Assembly: GCA_902767235.1 (NCBI GenBank)
Contig: CACXGR010000058.1
Location: forward strand, 1-12,316
Origin: an uncultured Lachnospiraceae bacterium
GTDB taxonomy: Bacteria > Bacillota > Clostridia > Lachnospirales > Lachnospiraceae
Length of the DNA stretch: 12,316 nt
Reading direction: 5' to 3'
The position numbers and the translations under genes were made by a program. Of this stretch, positions 1 to 7,743 are shown in pieces (positions within the stretch are counted from its first letter, which is position 1; each line of letters opens with the position of its first letter). The notes under the pieces are model-generated. The model ran no database searches. It saw nothing but the letters and a program-made list of their open reading frames with translations, and was not told where the DNA came from.

Positions 1-1532
1 CCCAGCACAGCCGCCATGCTCATTGCATTCATGCACTTTTCGGACCGGTCGAACTGCGCCTGCCTGTCGGGATCCCTGTTCCTTTCAACGAAGATGCAGA
101 TAAAGAGCTTTAACATATAGGCAAAGGTCAGGCCGCCCGAGATCAGGAAGATCCATTCGCCGATCGCGAGCAGCGTTGATAACCGGGCAGCAGTGTCCGT
201 ACTGATCGTCTCCAGACCGCTCTCAGAGATCTCCCGCATGACATGGACCGCCTCCACGATGCCCTCGTGGAGCAGTGTTTTGCTGATATATCCGTTGAAG
301 AGCGGAACACCGCTGATCCCCAGGCCGCCCAGGGCAAAGGCGATCTTAAGCGGCCATTTGTTCCGGCCCCAGCCGCGGATGTCGTCCAGCGTCAGAGCGT
401 GAAGGTTCATGACGACCACGCCCGCACACATGAACAGGGTCAGTTTGAGCAGGGAGTGGTTGATCATGTGCTGCACGGTTCCCGCGAGCGCCGTCATCGC
501 AGCCTCCTGACTGCCGGCCGCCCCCATGAGCACCGTTGCCGCGATCCCTGTCAGGATGAAACCGATCTGGGACATGGAGGAACACGCCAGTGTGCGCTTG
601 AGGTTTACGGAGAAGAGCGCGAGAAGGGCGCCCAGAAACATCGTCACCATGCCCGCCGCCAGCACGATCCTGCCGAATCGCTGCTCTCCGGCCAGCATGT
701 AAAGCGCTGTCATCAGGATCCCGTAGACGCCGACCTTGGTCAGGATACCCGACAGAAGCGCGGACGCGGGAGAAGGCGCTGCCGGATGGGCCTTGGGAAG
801 CCACACGTGCAGGGGAAACATGCCGGCCTTGGCACCGAATCCCAGAAGGATCAGGATGCCCGCCGCCAGGATCCGCGGCTGTGCGCGGCTGTCCGCAGAG
901 GCACCGGCGCCTCTGAGCGCCTGCGAGAGTTCCGCAAAGGAGAGCGTACCGGCCGTGCGGTCCACCAGCACCAGGCCCATGAAGAGAAGCAGTCCGCCGA
1001 TCACGGCGATGAACAGGTAGGTATAGCCGGCCCGGATCGCCGCTGCCGTCTCCTCGTGAATGACCCAGGTAAAGGAAGTAAAGGACAGCACCTCGAAGAA
1101 CACGAAGGCTGTCATCAGGTCCGCCGAGAGCATGACGCCCTCCACCGCTCCCAGCGTGAACAGCACGAAAAAGCGGTAGCGCCCCAGGTTCTCTCTCTCG
1201 TGGGCAAAATATTCCGGGGAGAACATCGTCGTCCCCACCCACATGAGCGCCGTGATCACGGCATACGCCGCCCGGAAAGGGGTCACGGAAAAAGTGAGCC
1301 CGCTGCCCGAAAGGATCCCGGGGATCACGAAAGAGAGCCCGCCGGCTGCCTCCCCTGCGGAAGGATACAGCGTTCCCGTGCCGGCACTGCCCGCCGCGGC
1401 GATCGAAAGCCCCAGCGCGCAGACCGTCACAAAGAGAGCCGCGATCTCTCCGGCTTTCTCATGGATTCTCCCTATGGCAGCCACCGCTGCAGCCCCGATC
1501 ATGGGCCCAAAGACAATCGTCGCAATAAGCAT
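1..1532 (-). CDS. Proton-conducting antiporter-like subunit, NuoL/HyfB/MrpA type (C-terminus cut by window edge)
   Basis: Polytopic membrane protein expected to move H+ or Na+ as one pumping module of the complex encoded upstream. The 510 visible residues carry the family's core: Glu147 in FFEVLSF (TM5), Lys235 in GFGAKAGMFPLHVWLPKAHP (TM7), Lys266 in SGILTKVGVYG (TM8) and Lys363 in HSLLKLTLFMCAG (TM12). All four charged residues of an active channel are therefore present. The HPAAPSPASALLSG stretch is closest to hydrogenase-4 HyfB/Ech-type subunits, which are longer (about 650 residues) than MrpD. After the TM14-like segment near residues 460-480 comes a charged loop and what looks like the beginning of TM15, so a NuoL-like C-terminal extension may lie outside the window. 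I chose the ATG at 1532 because GGAGAG lies 4 bases upstream; an in-frame ATG at 1544 has no good ribosome site. It is the last visible gene of the operon, 23 bases after the preceding stop codon. Confidence 0.9.
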   Translation of the reverse strand, partial: MLIATIVFGPMIGAAAVAAIGRIHEKAGEIAALFVTVCALGLSIAAAGSAGTGTLYPSAGEAAGGLSFVIPGILSGSGLTFSVTPFRAAYAVITALMWVGTTMFSPEYFAHERENLGRYRFFVLFTLGAVEGVMLSADLMTAFVFFEVLSFTSFTWVIHEETAAAIRAGYTYLFIAVIGGLLLFMGLVLVDRTAGTLSFAELSQALRGAGASADSRAQPRILAAGILILLGFGAKAGMFPLHVWLPKAHPAAPSPASALLSGILTKVGVYGILMTALYMLAGEQRFGRIVLAAGMVTMFLGALLALFSVNLKRTLACSSMSQIGFILTGIAATVLMGAAGSQEAAMTALAGTVQHMINHSLLKLTLFMCAGVVVMNLHALTLDDIRGWGRNKWPLKIAFALGGLGISGVPLFNGYISKTLLHEGIVEAVHVMREISESGLETISTDTAARLSTLLAIGEWIFLISGGLTFAYMLKLFICIFVERNRDPDRQAQFDRSEKCMNAMSMAAVL

Positions 1533-1536
1533 TCCG

Positions 1537-1542
1537 CTCTCC
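1537..1542 (-). promoter_or_regulatory. Ribosome binding site selecting the start at 1532
   Basis: GGAGAG on the minus strand ends 4 bases before the ATG at 1532. It overlaps the alternative in-frame ATG at 1542-1544, which itself has only a weak GACAGA upstream. The resulting N-terminus (MLIATIVFGP) begins directly with a hydrophobic helix, as in related subunits. Confidence 0.5.
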
Positions 1543-1555
1543 ATTCTGTCAGTTA

Positions 1556-3073
1556 TTACAGCATTCCCTCGCCGATCGCTGTCAGGAAGGCCAAAATGGG
1601 CCCGGGCCAGACACCGAACACGATGTTAAAGACACCGAAGACACAGATCGGGATCAGCATGAGAAGACCCGCCTCCTTAACCTTGTCATCTTTGTAAAGG
1701 TCCTTGTCCTCTATCGGGAAGAAGGCTCTCACGCTGACGCTGATCGTGTACATCGCACACATAAACGCCGCTATGATTAGCGCGGCGACGCCTGCGTAAA
1801 GGATATAGGGGAGTACCGCAGATACTCTATCCGCCTCATTTTTCACTGCCATCGCCTCCGCCGCGCTTCCAAGGCCCGCTCTCAGGAGCTGCCACTTGGA
1901 GACAAATCCGCTAAAAGGCGGAATACCGGTCAGCGACAAAGCACATAGTGTGTAAGCTCCGAATGTCACGGGCATGCGCTTTCCGATCCCGGTGAGCTCA
2001 TATATATACGCTCGCCGGGCCTGATGCATGAACGCGCCCGCGCACATGAACAGACTGATCTTGATAATGCCGTGAAAGAGCATGTGGGCCAGCCCCGCCT
2101 TGAGCCCCTGGGGTGTCATCGCCATGGCCCCCAGCAGCATATAGGACAGGTTGCTCATCGTCGAGTAGGCCAGTCTCCTCTTGAAGTGGCGCTCTCTGAG
2201 CGCCTGGGCCGCGCCGAAAAGGAGCGACAGGATGGCCGCGGTCAGGCAGACTGCCTGGGCTGCCGTCCCCCGCAGATAGTCCGCCCCGAATACGTAGTAG
2301 GTCATCCGCATGACCGCAAAGACACCGGAATTGACGACGGCCACCGCATGCAGAAGGGCCGTCACGGGCGTCGGCGCGACCGAAGCCGTAGGCAGCCAGT
2401 CGTGCAGAGGAAATACCGCCGCTTTGGCGCCGAATCCGAAAAAGCCCAGCACAAAGGCCAGCTGCATATATCGGATGTCATAGGCTCCGCTGATACTCCC
2501 TCCGTAGCGGAAGACACCGGCGTCCCCGAACATCGTGGTCAAAACGACCGCCATAAATCCCAGCGAGGCGCCTCCGATCGTGTACACCGCGTACTTTCGG
2601 CCGGCGAACATGCTCTCATGCCCGCCGTAATGGGCCACGAGAGGGATGGTCACCAGTGTCAGCATCTCGAAGAACAAATACATCGTGATCATGTCCGCCG
2701 AGTAACACACGCCCAGCGTCACGCCGTATGTCATGATGAAGAAGGCAAAAAAGCGATTGCGCCCCTCATCTCCCTTCATATATTCGAAAGCATACAGAAG
2801 GACCAGCGGCCACATCACGGAGATCATGACCGCGAACAGGTTGGCCATGCCGTCCACACAGAAGTTCACGGCAAATCCGCCCGTAAAGCTGTAGACCGTC
2901 ACGGGCTCCCGCCGCACCAGGAAGGCGGCGGCCCAGACGCAGGCAGAAGTCGTCAGCGCGACCGCTTCGCACCATATCCTTCTGGTATTCACTTTACCAA
3001 TGGGTCTGATCAGCATCACCAGTCCCCCCGCCAGGGGAAGCAGGATCGGGATCAGAAGAAACAAGGGACTCAA
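1556..3073 (-). CDS. Proton-conducting antiporter-like subunit (NuoM/MrpD-like), TTG start
   Basis: A 505-residue polytopic membrane protein, third of four consecutive antiporter-like subunits, presumed to form an ion channel in the membrane arm. Visible landmarks: Glu136 in YLFFEMLTL (TM5), Lys217 in GFGAKAAVFPLHDWLPTA (TM7), and Lys338 in HGIIKISLFMCAG (TM12). The TM8 position that is normally Lys reads Asn248 in LHAVAVVNSGVFAVMR, so this subunit lacks one member of the central charge relay, at least at the usual place. The FxSKW-type motif of TM13 is present (FSGFVSKWQLL). The start is a TTG preceded by GGGAGGAG at a 7-base spacing; no nearer ATG gives a better site. The gene lies 43 bases after the stop of its upstream paralogue, the widest gap between any two genes of the operon. 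Ion specificity cannot be read from the sequence. Confidence 0.93.
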   Translation of the reverse strand: MSPLFLLIPILLPLAGGLVMLIRPIGKVNTRRIWCEAVALTTSACVWAAAFLVRREPVTVYSFTGGFAVNFCVDGMANLFAVMISVMWPLVLLYAFEYMKGDEGRNRFFAFFIMTYGVTLGVCYSADMITMYLFFEMLTLVTIPLVAHYGGHESMFAGRKYAVYTIGGASLGFMAVVLTTMFGDAGVFRYGGSISGAYDIRYMQLAFVLGFFGFGAKAAVFPLHDWLPTASVAPTPVTALLHAVAVVNSGVFAVMRMTYYVFGADYLRGTAAQAVCLTAAILSLLFGAAQALRERHFKRRLAYSTMSNLSYMLLGAMAMTPQGLKAGLAHMLFHGIIKISLFMCAGAFMHQARRAYIYELTGIGKRMPVTFGAYTLCALSLTGIPPFSGFVSKWQLLRAGLGSAAEAMAVKNEADRVSAVLPYILYAGVAALIIAAFMCAMYTISVSVRAFFPIEDKDLYKDDKVKEAGLLMLIPICVFGVFNIVFGVWPGPILAFLTAIGEGML

Positions 3074-3080
3074 GATCGTT

Positions 3081-3088
3081 CTCCTCCC
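3081..3088 (-). promoter_or_regulatory. Strong ribosome binding site before a TTG start
   Basis: GGGAGGAG on the minus strand lies 7 bases before the TTG at 3073-3071. It is the argument for accepting this rare start codon, because the encoded N-terminus (SPLFLLIPILLPLAGG) is the usual first helix of the family. Confidence 0.6.
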
Positions 3089-3116
3089 ACATATAACTCT
3101 TTGCAGCGCTCTCCCG

Positions 3117-4559
3117 TCAGAATATCAGTCCGCCCACAAAACTGCTTCCGAACACGCCCACCAGAAGTGAACCGATACAGAGAATGAACATCGGGACCAG
3201 CATAAGGGCGTTCGGCTCCGCTTTCACCTCGTGTTCATAGCCGGTGGCGCCCCCCGGGAAATAGCCGTCCACCATGATCGGCAGCAGATATCCCGCCGTC
3301 AAAAGCGCGGAGATCAGAAGAACGGCAGGGCCCAGGTAGGCAAAAATGCCGGTCCCGCTGTCCATGGCTGCGGTCGCGATAGCCCATTTACTGGTGAAGC
3401 CGCCCATGGGCGGGATTCCCACAAGGGAGATCGAAGCGGCCGTAAAGCAGGCCAGCGTGAGGGGCATGATCTTTCCGATCCCCACGAGCTCGTAGACCCT
3501 GCGGATCCTTAATTTGTAGATGAAGACGCCGGCCACCAGAAACAGGCAGCCCTTGGCGCAGGCGTGACTGAATACGTGCAGCAGACCTCCCCGAAGGCCC
3601 TCCTCCGACAGGAGCGACAGGCCCAGCATGATGTAGGAGATCTGGCTGACTGTGGAGTAGGCCAGCCGCTTCTTGACGACGACCTCCCCGAAGGCCATCG
3701 TGGACCCCATGAGGATCGTCAAAAGCGCAAGACACATCCAGGCGTACTGCACCCAAGTCCCCCGGATCGTCTCCGCGCCCACCGAAAAGTAGACGAGACG
3801 GATCACCGCCAGAACGCCGCCCTTGGCGATCATGGCCGACAGGAGCGCAGAGGCAGGTGCCGGTGCGATGGGGTGCGCCGTGGGAAGCCATCCGTGCATC
3901 GGATACATACCGGCCTTGGCGCCAAAGCCGACGATGCCCGCGAAGACCGCAATGAAGAGTACCGTCTCGCTGCCGCTGTATCTGGCCGGATCCAGAAAGC
4001 CTCCGAAGACGAAGGCACCGGGGTCCGCCGCAAAGTGGTAGACGAAGAAGATGGCGAGAAGGCCCATCATGGCACCCGCAACGGAATAGAACAGATATTT
4101 GAGGCCGGCAGCGACCGCCTCCCTGGTCCTCTCATGCAGTACCAAAGGCATAGAGGTCAGGGTCAAAAACTCGAAACTCAGGTACATCGTGACGAGGTTC
4201 GCCGAAAAGCACTCTGCGATGAGCGCCCCCATGGAGATGAGGTAAAATGCATAAAAGAGCGGGATCCTCTCCTCCATCTTCATGTACTCGAAGGAGTAGA
4301 AAAGGACGCATGTGTACAGGAGCAGCGTCACCGCCAGAAAGCACCGGCTGAGCGTATCCGCCCTGAAGGCGATCCCCACGCCTTCTGCCAGGTCCCCCAG
4401 ATGCAGCTCCGCGTCTCCCGCCGCGGCAAAAGCCGCCGTGATGTCCGTCACGAGCACACTCAGGGCATAAAATGTTTTTCTGGTGCGGTCGCTGGCATGG
4501 ATCGACGAAAAGACGATTCCCGCTGCCGCCGGTATAAAGATTGCCGCGAGCATTAACAT
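3117..4559 (-). CDS. Proton-conducting antiporter-like subunit (NuoL/M, MrpA/D family)
   Basis: A 480-residue polytopic membrane protein, second of the four tandem antiporter-like subunits. All four conserved charged positions are seen: Glu130 in YLSFEFLTLTSMPL (TM5), Lys215 in GFGAKAGMYPMHGWLPTAHP (TM7), Lys246 in SAMIAKGGVLAVIR (TM8) and Lys336 in HACAKGCLFLVAG (TM12). The SKW motif of TM13 (GGFTSKWAIAT) is present. Length fits the 14-helix core without the long MrpA/NuoL C-terminal extension. The ATG at 4559 has GAGGAGGT upstream at about 6 bases, and this site overlaps the TGA stop of the preceding gene (gap 12 bases), so translation is probably coupled. The tandem arrangement with similar neighbours suggests descent by duplication, but the copies are well diverged. 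It should work in the same membrane complex; a separate role is not suggested by context. Confidence 0.94.
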   Translation of the reverse strand: MLMLAAIFIPAAAGIVFSSIHASDRTRKTFYALSVLVTDITAAFAAAGDAELHLGDLAEGVGIAFRADTLSRCFLAVTLLLYTCVLFYSFEYMKMEERIPLFYAFYLISMGALIAECFSANLVTMYLSFEFLTLTSMPLVLHERTREAVAAGLKYLFYSVAGAMMGLLAIFFVYHFAADPGAFVFGGFLDPARYSGSETVLFIAVFAGIVGFGAKAGMYPMHGWLPTAHPIAPAPASALLSAMIAKGGVLAVIRLVYFSVGAETIRGTWVQYAWMCLALLTILMGSTMAFGEVVVKKRLAYSTVSQISYIMLGLSLLSEEGLRGGLLHVFSHACAKGCLFLVAGVFIYKLRIRRVYELVGIGKIMPLTLACFTAASISLVGIPPMGGFTSKWAIATAAMDSGTGIFAYLGPAVLLISALLTAGYLLPIMVDGYFPGGATGYEHEVKAEPNALMLVPMFILCIGSLLVGVFGSSFVGGLIF

Positions 4560-4571
4560 TTCATTACCTCC

Positions 4572-6071
4572 TCACATGAACATTCCCAGTCCCTGTCCGA
4601 TCAGCCCGGCAAACACCCAGCTGAACAGTCCCATCGCCAGATTCCCCAGCGTGAGGACGATCATGGGAATGTTGTAGTCCAAGCGGTGCCGGATCTTCCT
4701 GTCTCCCGCCTTGACGGGGGTGCGTCCCGGCGTGTATATACGGATCAGTGTCCTGATAAAGTACAGGGCATTGAGCGTGGAACTTGCCGCCAGCGCCAGC
4801 ATGACCAGGATCAGCTTGATCCCGCCGCCGTCCGCCGCTGCTGTGGCAAAAAAGAGCTTGGACGAAAATCCCGCAAAGATCGGGATCCCGATCATCGAAA
4901 GGCTGGGGAGCAGAAAGAACAGCCCCGCGTTGGGGTCCTTGAGGGCGCAGCCCTGCAGGTTCTTAAAGCGCAGGCTGCCGCCGGATACATCCGCCAGCCT
5001 GGGCGTTGTCAGAAACAGCTGGGATTTGGTCACCGCATGCGCCATGATGTGGAACACCGCCGCCGTAAAGCCGGGGATCCCGCCCAGTCCGATCCCCATA
5101 TAGATATATCCGATCTGCGCCGCGGAAGAAAACGCCACCATGCGGTTGATGTTCTCCGCCCGGATCGCCGAGACCGATCCGAAGATGATCCCGCACAGCC
5201 CCAGCACGAACAGAATATTGCGGATCGGCATCTCCATGAAGAGATCGATCCCGATCACGCGCCAGTATATTTTGATCAAAAGGAAAATATAGCATTTGGA
5301 GACCAGGGAGGACAGGACCGCCGCAGAAGTGGGCGTCGCCCAGCCGTAAGTGTCCGGCATCCAGTAGTGGAAGGGGAAAAGTCCGCTCTTGATCGAGAGT
5401 CCGATGGTCAGGATCCCCGTCGCCATGATCAGCACGATCCGGGCGCGCGGGTCCGGATACAGCAGCGCGATCGACCTCTGCATGGGGACCATCAGAAGGT
5501 TTCCCGTGACGTCATAGAGGAGCACGACGCCCAGCAGGAACAGGCCTGACCCCACCAGGTTCAGGATCATATAGCGCACAGCCGCCAGCGTCGTTCTGCC
5601 GATCTCTCTCACGATCAGGGCCCCGCAGCTCGTCAGCGTCAGAATCTCTAAGAATACATATCCGGAGAAAATATCGTTGGTCCAGGTCATCGCCATCAGC
5701 GCCGCCGTCATCAGATTGAGGATCGTGTAGTAGATGTTGACCTTGCTCTCATCGATATCCTCCTTCACATAGCGGAGTCCCGCCAGCACAGCGCACAGCA
5801 TGACCGCCATGAACACCACGGCGATCGAGGCCTCCAGGACGCCGGCCCTCAGTTCGTTCCCCCAGGGAGCCGGGAATTCTCCCAGCACATAAGTGAAGGA
5901 TGTCCCCGCGCTGACTGTGTACCACAGGACCGCCAGGTTCATGGCCAGGACCGCGCATTCGTAGAGGATCGTATATGTTTTTGCTTTTTTGGCGTCCAGA
6001 AGCGTGCACAGAACCCCTGAGAAGAGGCTCAGCACGACACTGAACATCGGAAAGTTTCTGATAAAGTCCAC
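4572..6071 (-). CDS. mnhD: MnhD/MrpD-like (MbhH-like) antiporter subunit, GTG start
   Basis: A 499-residue polytopic protein, first of the four large antiporter-like subunits and placed immediately after MnhC, where MrpD or MbhH stands in Mrp and MBH operons. The charge relay is intact: Glu142 in YVFLEILTLTSCG (TM5), Lys228 and His235 in SIKSGLFPFHYWMPD (TM7), Lys259 in SSLVSKCYIFLL (TM8) and Lys349 in HAVTKSQLFLTT (TM12). The surrounding motifs are less canonical than in the next three genes: TYGWATPTSAAVLSSLVSKC replaces the usual APTPVSALLSGLVVK pattern, and TM12 lacks the common ALFKALLFL form. Start is GTG at 6071 with GGGAGGA about 7 bases upstream, 15 bases after the MnhC stop. The mnhD symbol reflects position and family; it could equally be named mbhH if the complex proves to be a hydrogenase or ferredoxin-linked complex. 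Confidence 0.92.
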   Translation of the reverse strand: MDFIRNFPMFSVVLSLFSGVLCTLLDAKKAKTYTILYECAVLAMNLAVLWYTVSAGTSFTYVLGEFPAPWGNELRAGVLEASIAVVFMAVMLCAVLAGLRYVKEDIDESKVNIYYTILNLMTAALMAMTWTNDIFSGYVFLEILTLTSCGALIVREIGRTTLAAVRYMILNLVGSGLFLLGVVLLYDVTGNLLMVPMQRSIALLYPDPRARIVLIMATGILTIGLSIKSGLFPFHYWMPDTYGWATPTSAAVLSSLVSKCYIFLLIKIYWRVIGIDLFMEMPIRNILFVLGLCGIIFGSVSAIRAENINRMVAFSSAAQIGYIYMGIGLGGIPGFTAAVFHIMAHAVTKSQLFLTTPRLADVSGGSLRFKNLQGCALKDPNAGLFFLLPSLSMIGIPIFAGFSSKLFFATAAADGGGIKLILVMLALAASSTLNALYFIRTLIRIYTPGRTPVKAGDRKIRHRLDYNIPMIVLTLGNLAMGLFSWVFAGLIGQGLGMFM

Positions 6072-6086
6072 TTTGGGATCCTCCCT

Positions 6087-6467
6087 TTACCGGTCATCCT
6101 CCTGATGGTCCGCCTTTTTATAGATCTCGTCCAGATTCAGCGTGTGGTAGCGCATATAGAGCCGCACCGTGAGAGAGAGCATGATCGCCGTGACCGATAC
6201 GGACACAACGATGCCCGTCAGGACCAGCGACGCGGGCACCGGGTTGATATAGGCCTCCGTGCTCTGCACGCCGTTCACGATGATCGGCGCCTTGCGGCCC
6301 TCGATGTATCCCATGGAGGCCAGAAAGAGGAAAACGCCCGTGTCCATGACGTTGAGCCCGATCAGCTTGCGGAATAGATTCCTGTGAAACAGGAGCATCG
6401 TAAATCCGATGCCGAACAATATGACAGCTACGGCTTCCGTGCTGTTGGCCAGGAGATTTTCCATCAC
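6087..6467 (-). CDS. mnhC: MnhC/NuoK-like subunit C
   Basis: A small three-helix membrane subunit (126 residues from the GTG) homologous to MrpC/MbhG and complex I NuoK. The helices lie at about residues 11-28, 34-53 and 79-103. The diagnostic segment is NPVPASLVLTGIVVSVSVTA, which corresponds to the DPLPQALVLTAIVI motif of MnhC. A charged C-terminal tail (about 108-126, rich in Lys, Asp and Glu) faces the cytoplasm by inference. The GTG at 6467 shares GTGA with the upstream TGA stop (4-base overlap), and GGAGGA lies 5 bases before it; an ATG immediately after (6464) is an alternative. The loop between helices 2 and 3 (GRKAPIIVNGVQSTEAYINP) is that expected of the family. In Mrp-type complexes subunit C packs against subunit D, whose gene follows here after 15 bases. 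Confidence 0.93.
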   Translation of the reverse strand: MMENLLANSTEAVAVILFGIGFTMLLFHRNLFRKLIGLNVMDTGVFLFLASMGYIEGRKAPIIVNGVQSTEAYINPVPASLVLTGIVVSVSVTAIMLSLTVRLYMRYHTLNLDEIYKKADHQEDDR

Positions 6468-7423
6468 TCATTTCCTCCGATGCTGCCCCTTCGGAACAGA
6501 CTGTAGAATCCGAACATCGTGCAGGCGACTACCAGTCCGACGGCTATGTCCAGCGGCAGGATCAGTCCTCCGCTGAGGATCGCGCCAGGCGTTCCCTTGG
6601 GGATCCGGTTCTCGATGCCGTTTGCGCCGGTAAAAAAGACATATCCCTTGGCAAAACTGTAGAATCCCAGCGCCAGAAACGTGATCAGGTTCGCCGTCCT
6701 CTTCGTGATCATCCGATCCGTACTCCGAAAGCCGAAGGCCGCGGCACAGATCATAAGGCCCGACCCCAGCACAGCTCCGCCGGAGAAGCCTCCGCCGGGC
6801 GAGATCTGCCCGTTGAGGAGCACATATGCCCCGTACAGAAACAGGCAGGGCAGAAGGATCGCCGCCACGTTCCGCATGATGGACTCCCTGTAGAGTTCAT
6901 GGTACTTCTCGTCGCGGATCGTGTAGAAATCCTCGTACTTCGTGCGCATATTCTTTTTATCCTTGCGAAGGAGGACCGTCACGCACATCAGCGCCGTGAA
7001 CAGCACATGGGACTCTCCCAGAGTATCAAAAGCCCTGTAATCCAGGATGATGCCCGCGATGATATTGATCGCGCCTGTCTCCTCAAGTCCGCACTCCACA
7101 TACCGCTTGACCACGACTGTGCTCTCCGGATTCTCGACGCCGTACCGCGGCAGGTAGGAGATCGTAAACAGGAGCATCCCGATCAGAAGAACGCAGCTGA
7201 TCACCGCCACGGAGGCAAAAAACACGTTGAATCCCTTGTTCTCCGCCCGGATCAGCTTCTGTACCTTTCCGGATGCGCGGACGTAGTTCTTGTAGTATTC
7301 TTTTTCTATTTTGACCTTTTCGCGCGGGCTGTCATAGACTTCTGCGCCGTCCATCACGCTCTCGAGAAGATCGGTCTCTTCCCTGTAGGGATCCGGTCCT
7401 ATATCAAAATCTGTGATCCTCAC
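6464..7423 (-). CDS. mnhB: Fused MbhE-like and MnhB-like subunit
   Basis: A 319-residue protein joining two units that are separate in MBH complexes. Residues 1-66 are a charged, soluble N-terminal segment. A helix at about 67-91 is followed by a segment ending in IIAGIILDYRAFDTLGESHV (about 121-140) and a hydrophobic helix to 152; this matches MbhE, equivalent to the end of classical MrpA. After a charged linker (153-183) comes the MnhB domain: helices near 184-203, the hallmark NGQISPGGGFSGGAVLGSG (about 204-222), then helices near 222-232, 244-265 and 288-309. MnhB alone is usually about 140 residues, so the extra length is the fused N-terminal half. Start GTG at 7423 forms a 4-base GTGA overlap with the upstream stop and has AGGAG about 8 bases before it. 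It probably bridges the antiporter module and the small-subunit module, by analogy with MBH and Mrp structures. Confidence 0.9.
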   Translation of the reverse strand: MRITDFDIGPDPYREETDLLESVMDGAEVYDSPREKVKIEKEYYKNYVRASGKVQKLIRAENKGFNVFFASVAVISCVLLIGMLLFTISYLPRYGVENPESTVVVKRYVECGLEETGAINIIAGIILDYRAFDTLGESHVLFTALMCVTVLLRKDKKNMRTKYEDFYTIRDEKYHELYRESIMRNVAAILLPCLFLYGAYVLLNGQISPGGGFSGGAVLGSGLMICAAAFGFRSTDRMITKRTANLITFLALGFYSFAKGYVFFTGANGIENRIPKGTPGAILSGGLILPLDIAVGLVVACTMFGFYSLFRRGSIGGNE

Positions 7424-7743
7424 GTTTCTTCTCCTGTCTGATCCGCTGATGTGCGCTGCTCTTCCTGCTTCGTCTCCTGTTCAAGCGCTTCGATCCGGAG
7501 ATCCTCTGTGTGGATCCTCCGGAGCGTGAGCATAAAGAGAACGCTGCTGACGCCCGCTCCCACGGCCGCCTCCGTGATCGCCAGGTCCGGCGACTCCAGA
7601 AGCACCCACAGGATGCACATAATAGAACTGTAGGACATAAAAATGATCACTGCCTGCAAAAGGCTCTTCCCGAAATTGACGCCGATGGCGCATACCATCA
7701 GCAGGATCAGGAGTATGATCCTCGCGATCTCAGTCAGCTGCAT
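7420..7743 (-). CDS. MbhD-like (DUF4040) antiporter subunit
   Basis: A 107-residue membrane protein equivalent to MbhD and to part of the C-terminal region of classical MrpA. Three hydrophobic helices lie at about 5-20, 26-48 and 57-74. The diagnostic motif is LLESPDLAITEAAVGAG (about 48-64), matching the GAPDVALTEAAVGAG signature of the DUF4040/MbhD family, with the acidic residues of Asp53 and Glu58 inside the membrane region. The C-terminal 30 residues are hydrophilic and Glu/Gln-rich. I chose the ATG at 7743 because AGGAG lies 6 bases upstream and the protein then begins at its first helix; a longer frame from 7788 adds an Arg-rich stretch encoded inside the MnhG gene. It overlaps MnhG by 14 bases and the next gene by 4. 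Its separate existence, with no long MrpA, marks the operon as MBH-like. Confidence 0.92.
   Translation of the reverse strand: MQLTEIARIILLILLMVCAIGVNFGKSLLQAVIIFMSYSSIMCILWVLLESPDLAITEAAVGAGVSSVLFMLTLRRIHTEDLRIEALEQETKQEEQRTSADQTGEET

Noticed and set aside
346..1242. Minus-strand frame of 298 codons inside the left-edge gene
   Set aside because: It is out of frame with the antiporter subunit; the in-frame reading runs without stop from 1544 to position 1 and holds the conserved motifs.
243..1697. A 484-codon open frame on the plus strand, opposite the left-edge antiporter gene
   Set aside because: Its product is rich in Arg, His, Gln, Asp and Gly with no domain or hydrophobic core, which is what the complement of a GC-rich membrane-protein gene gives; the opposite strand encodes a clear NuoL/HyfB-like protein.
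2024..4556. Long plus-strand open frames at 2024-3187 and 3564-4556
   Set aside because: Same low-complexity Arg/His/Gln composition, no recognisable motif, wholly antisense to antiporter genes with conserved residues.
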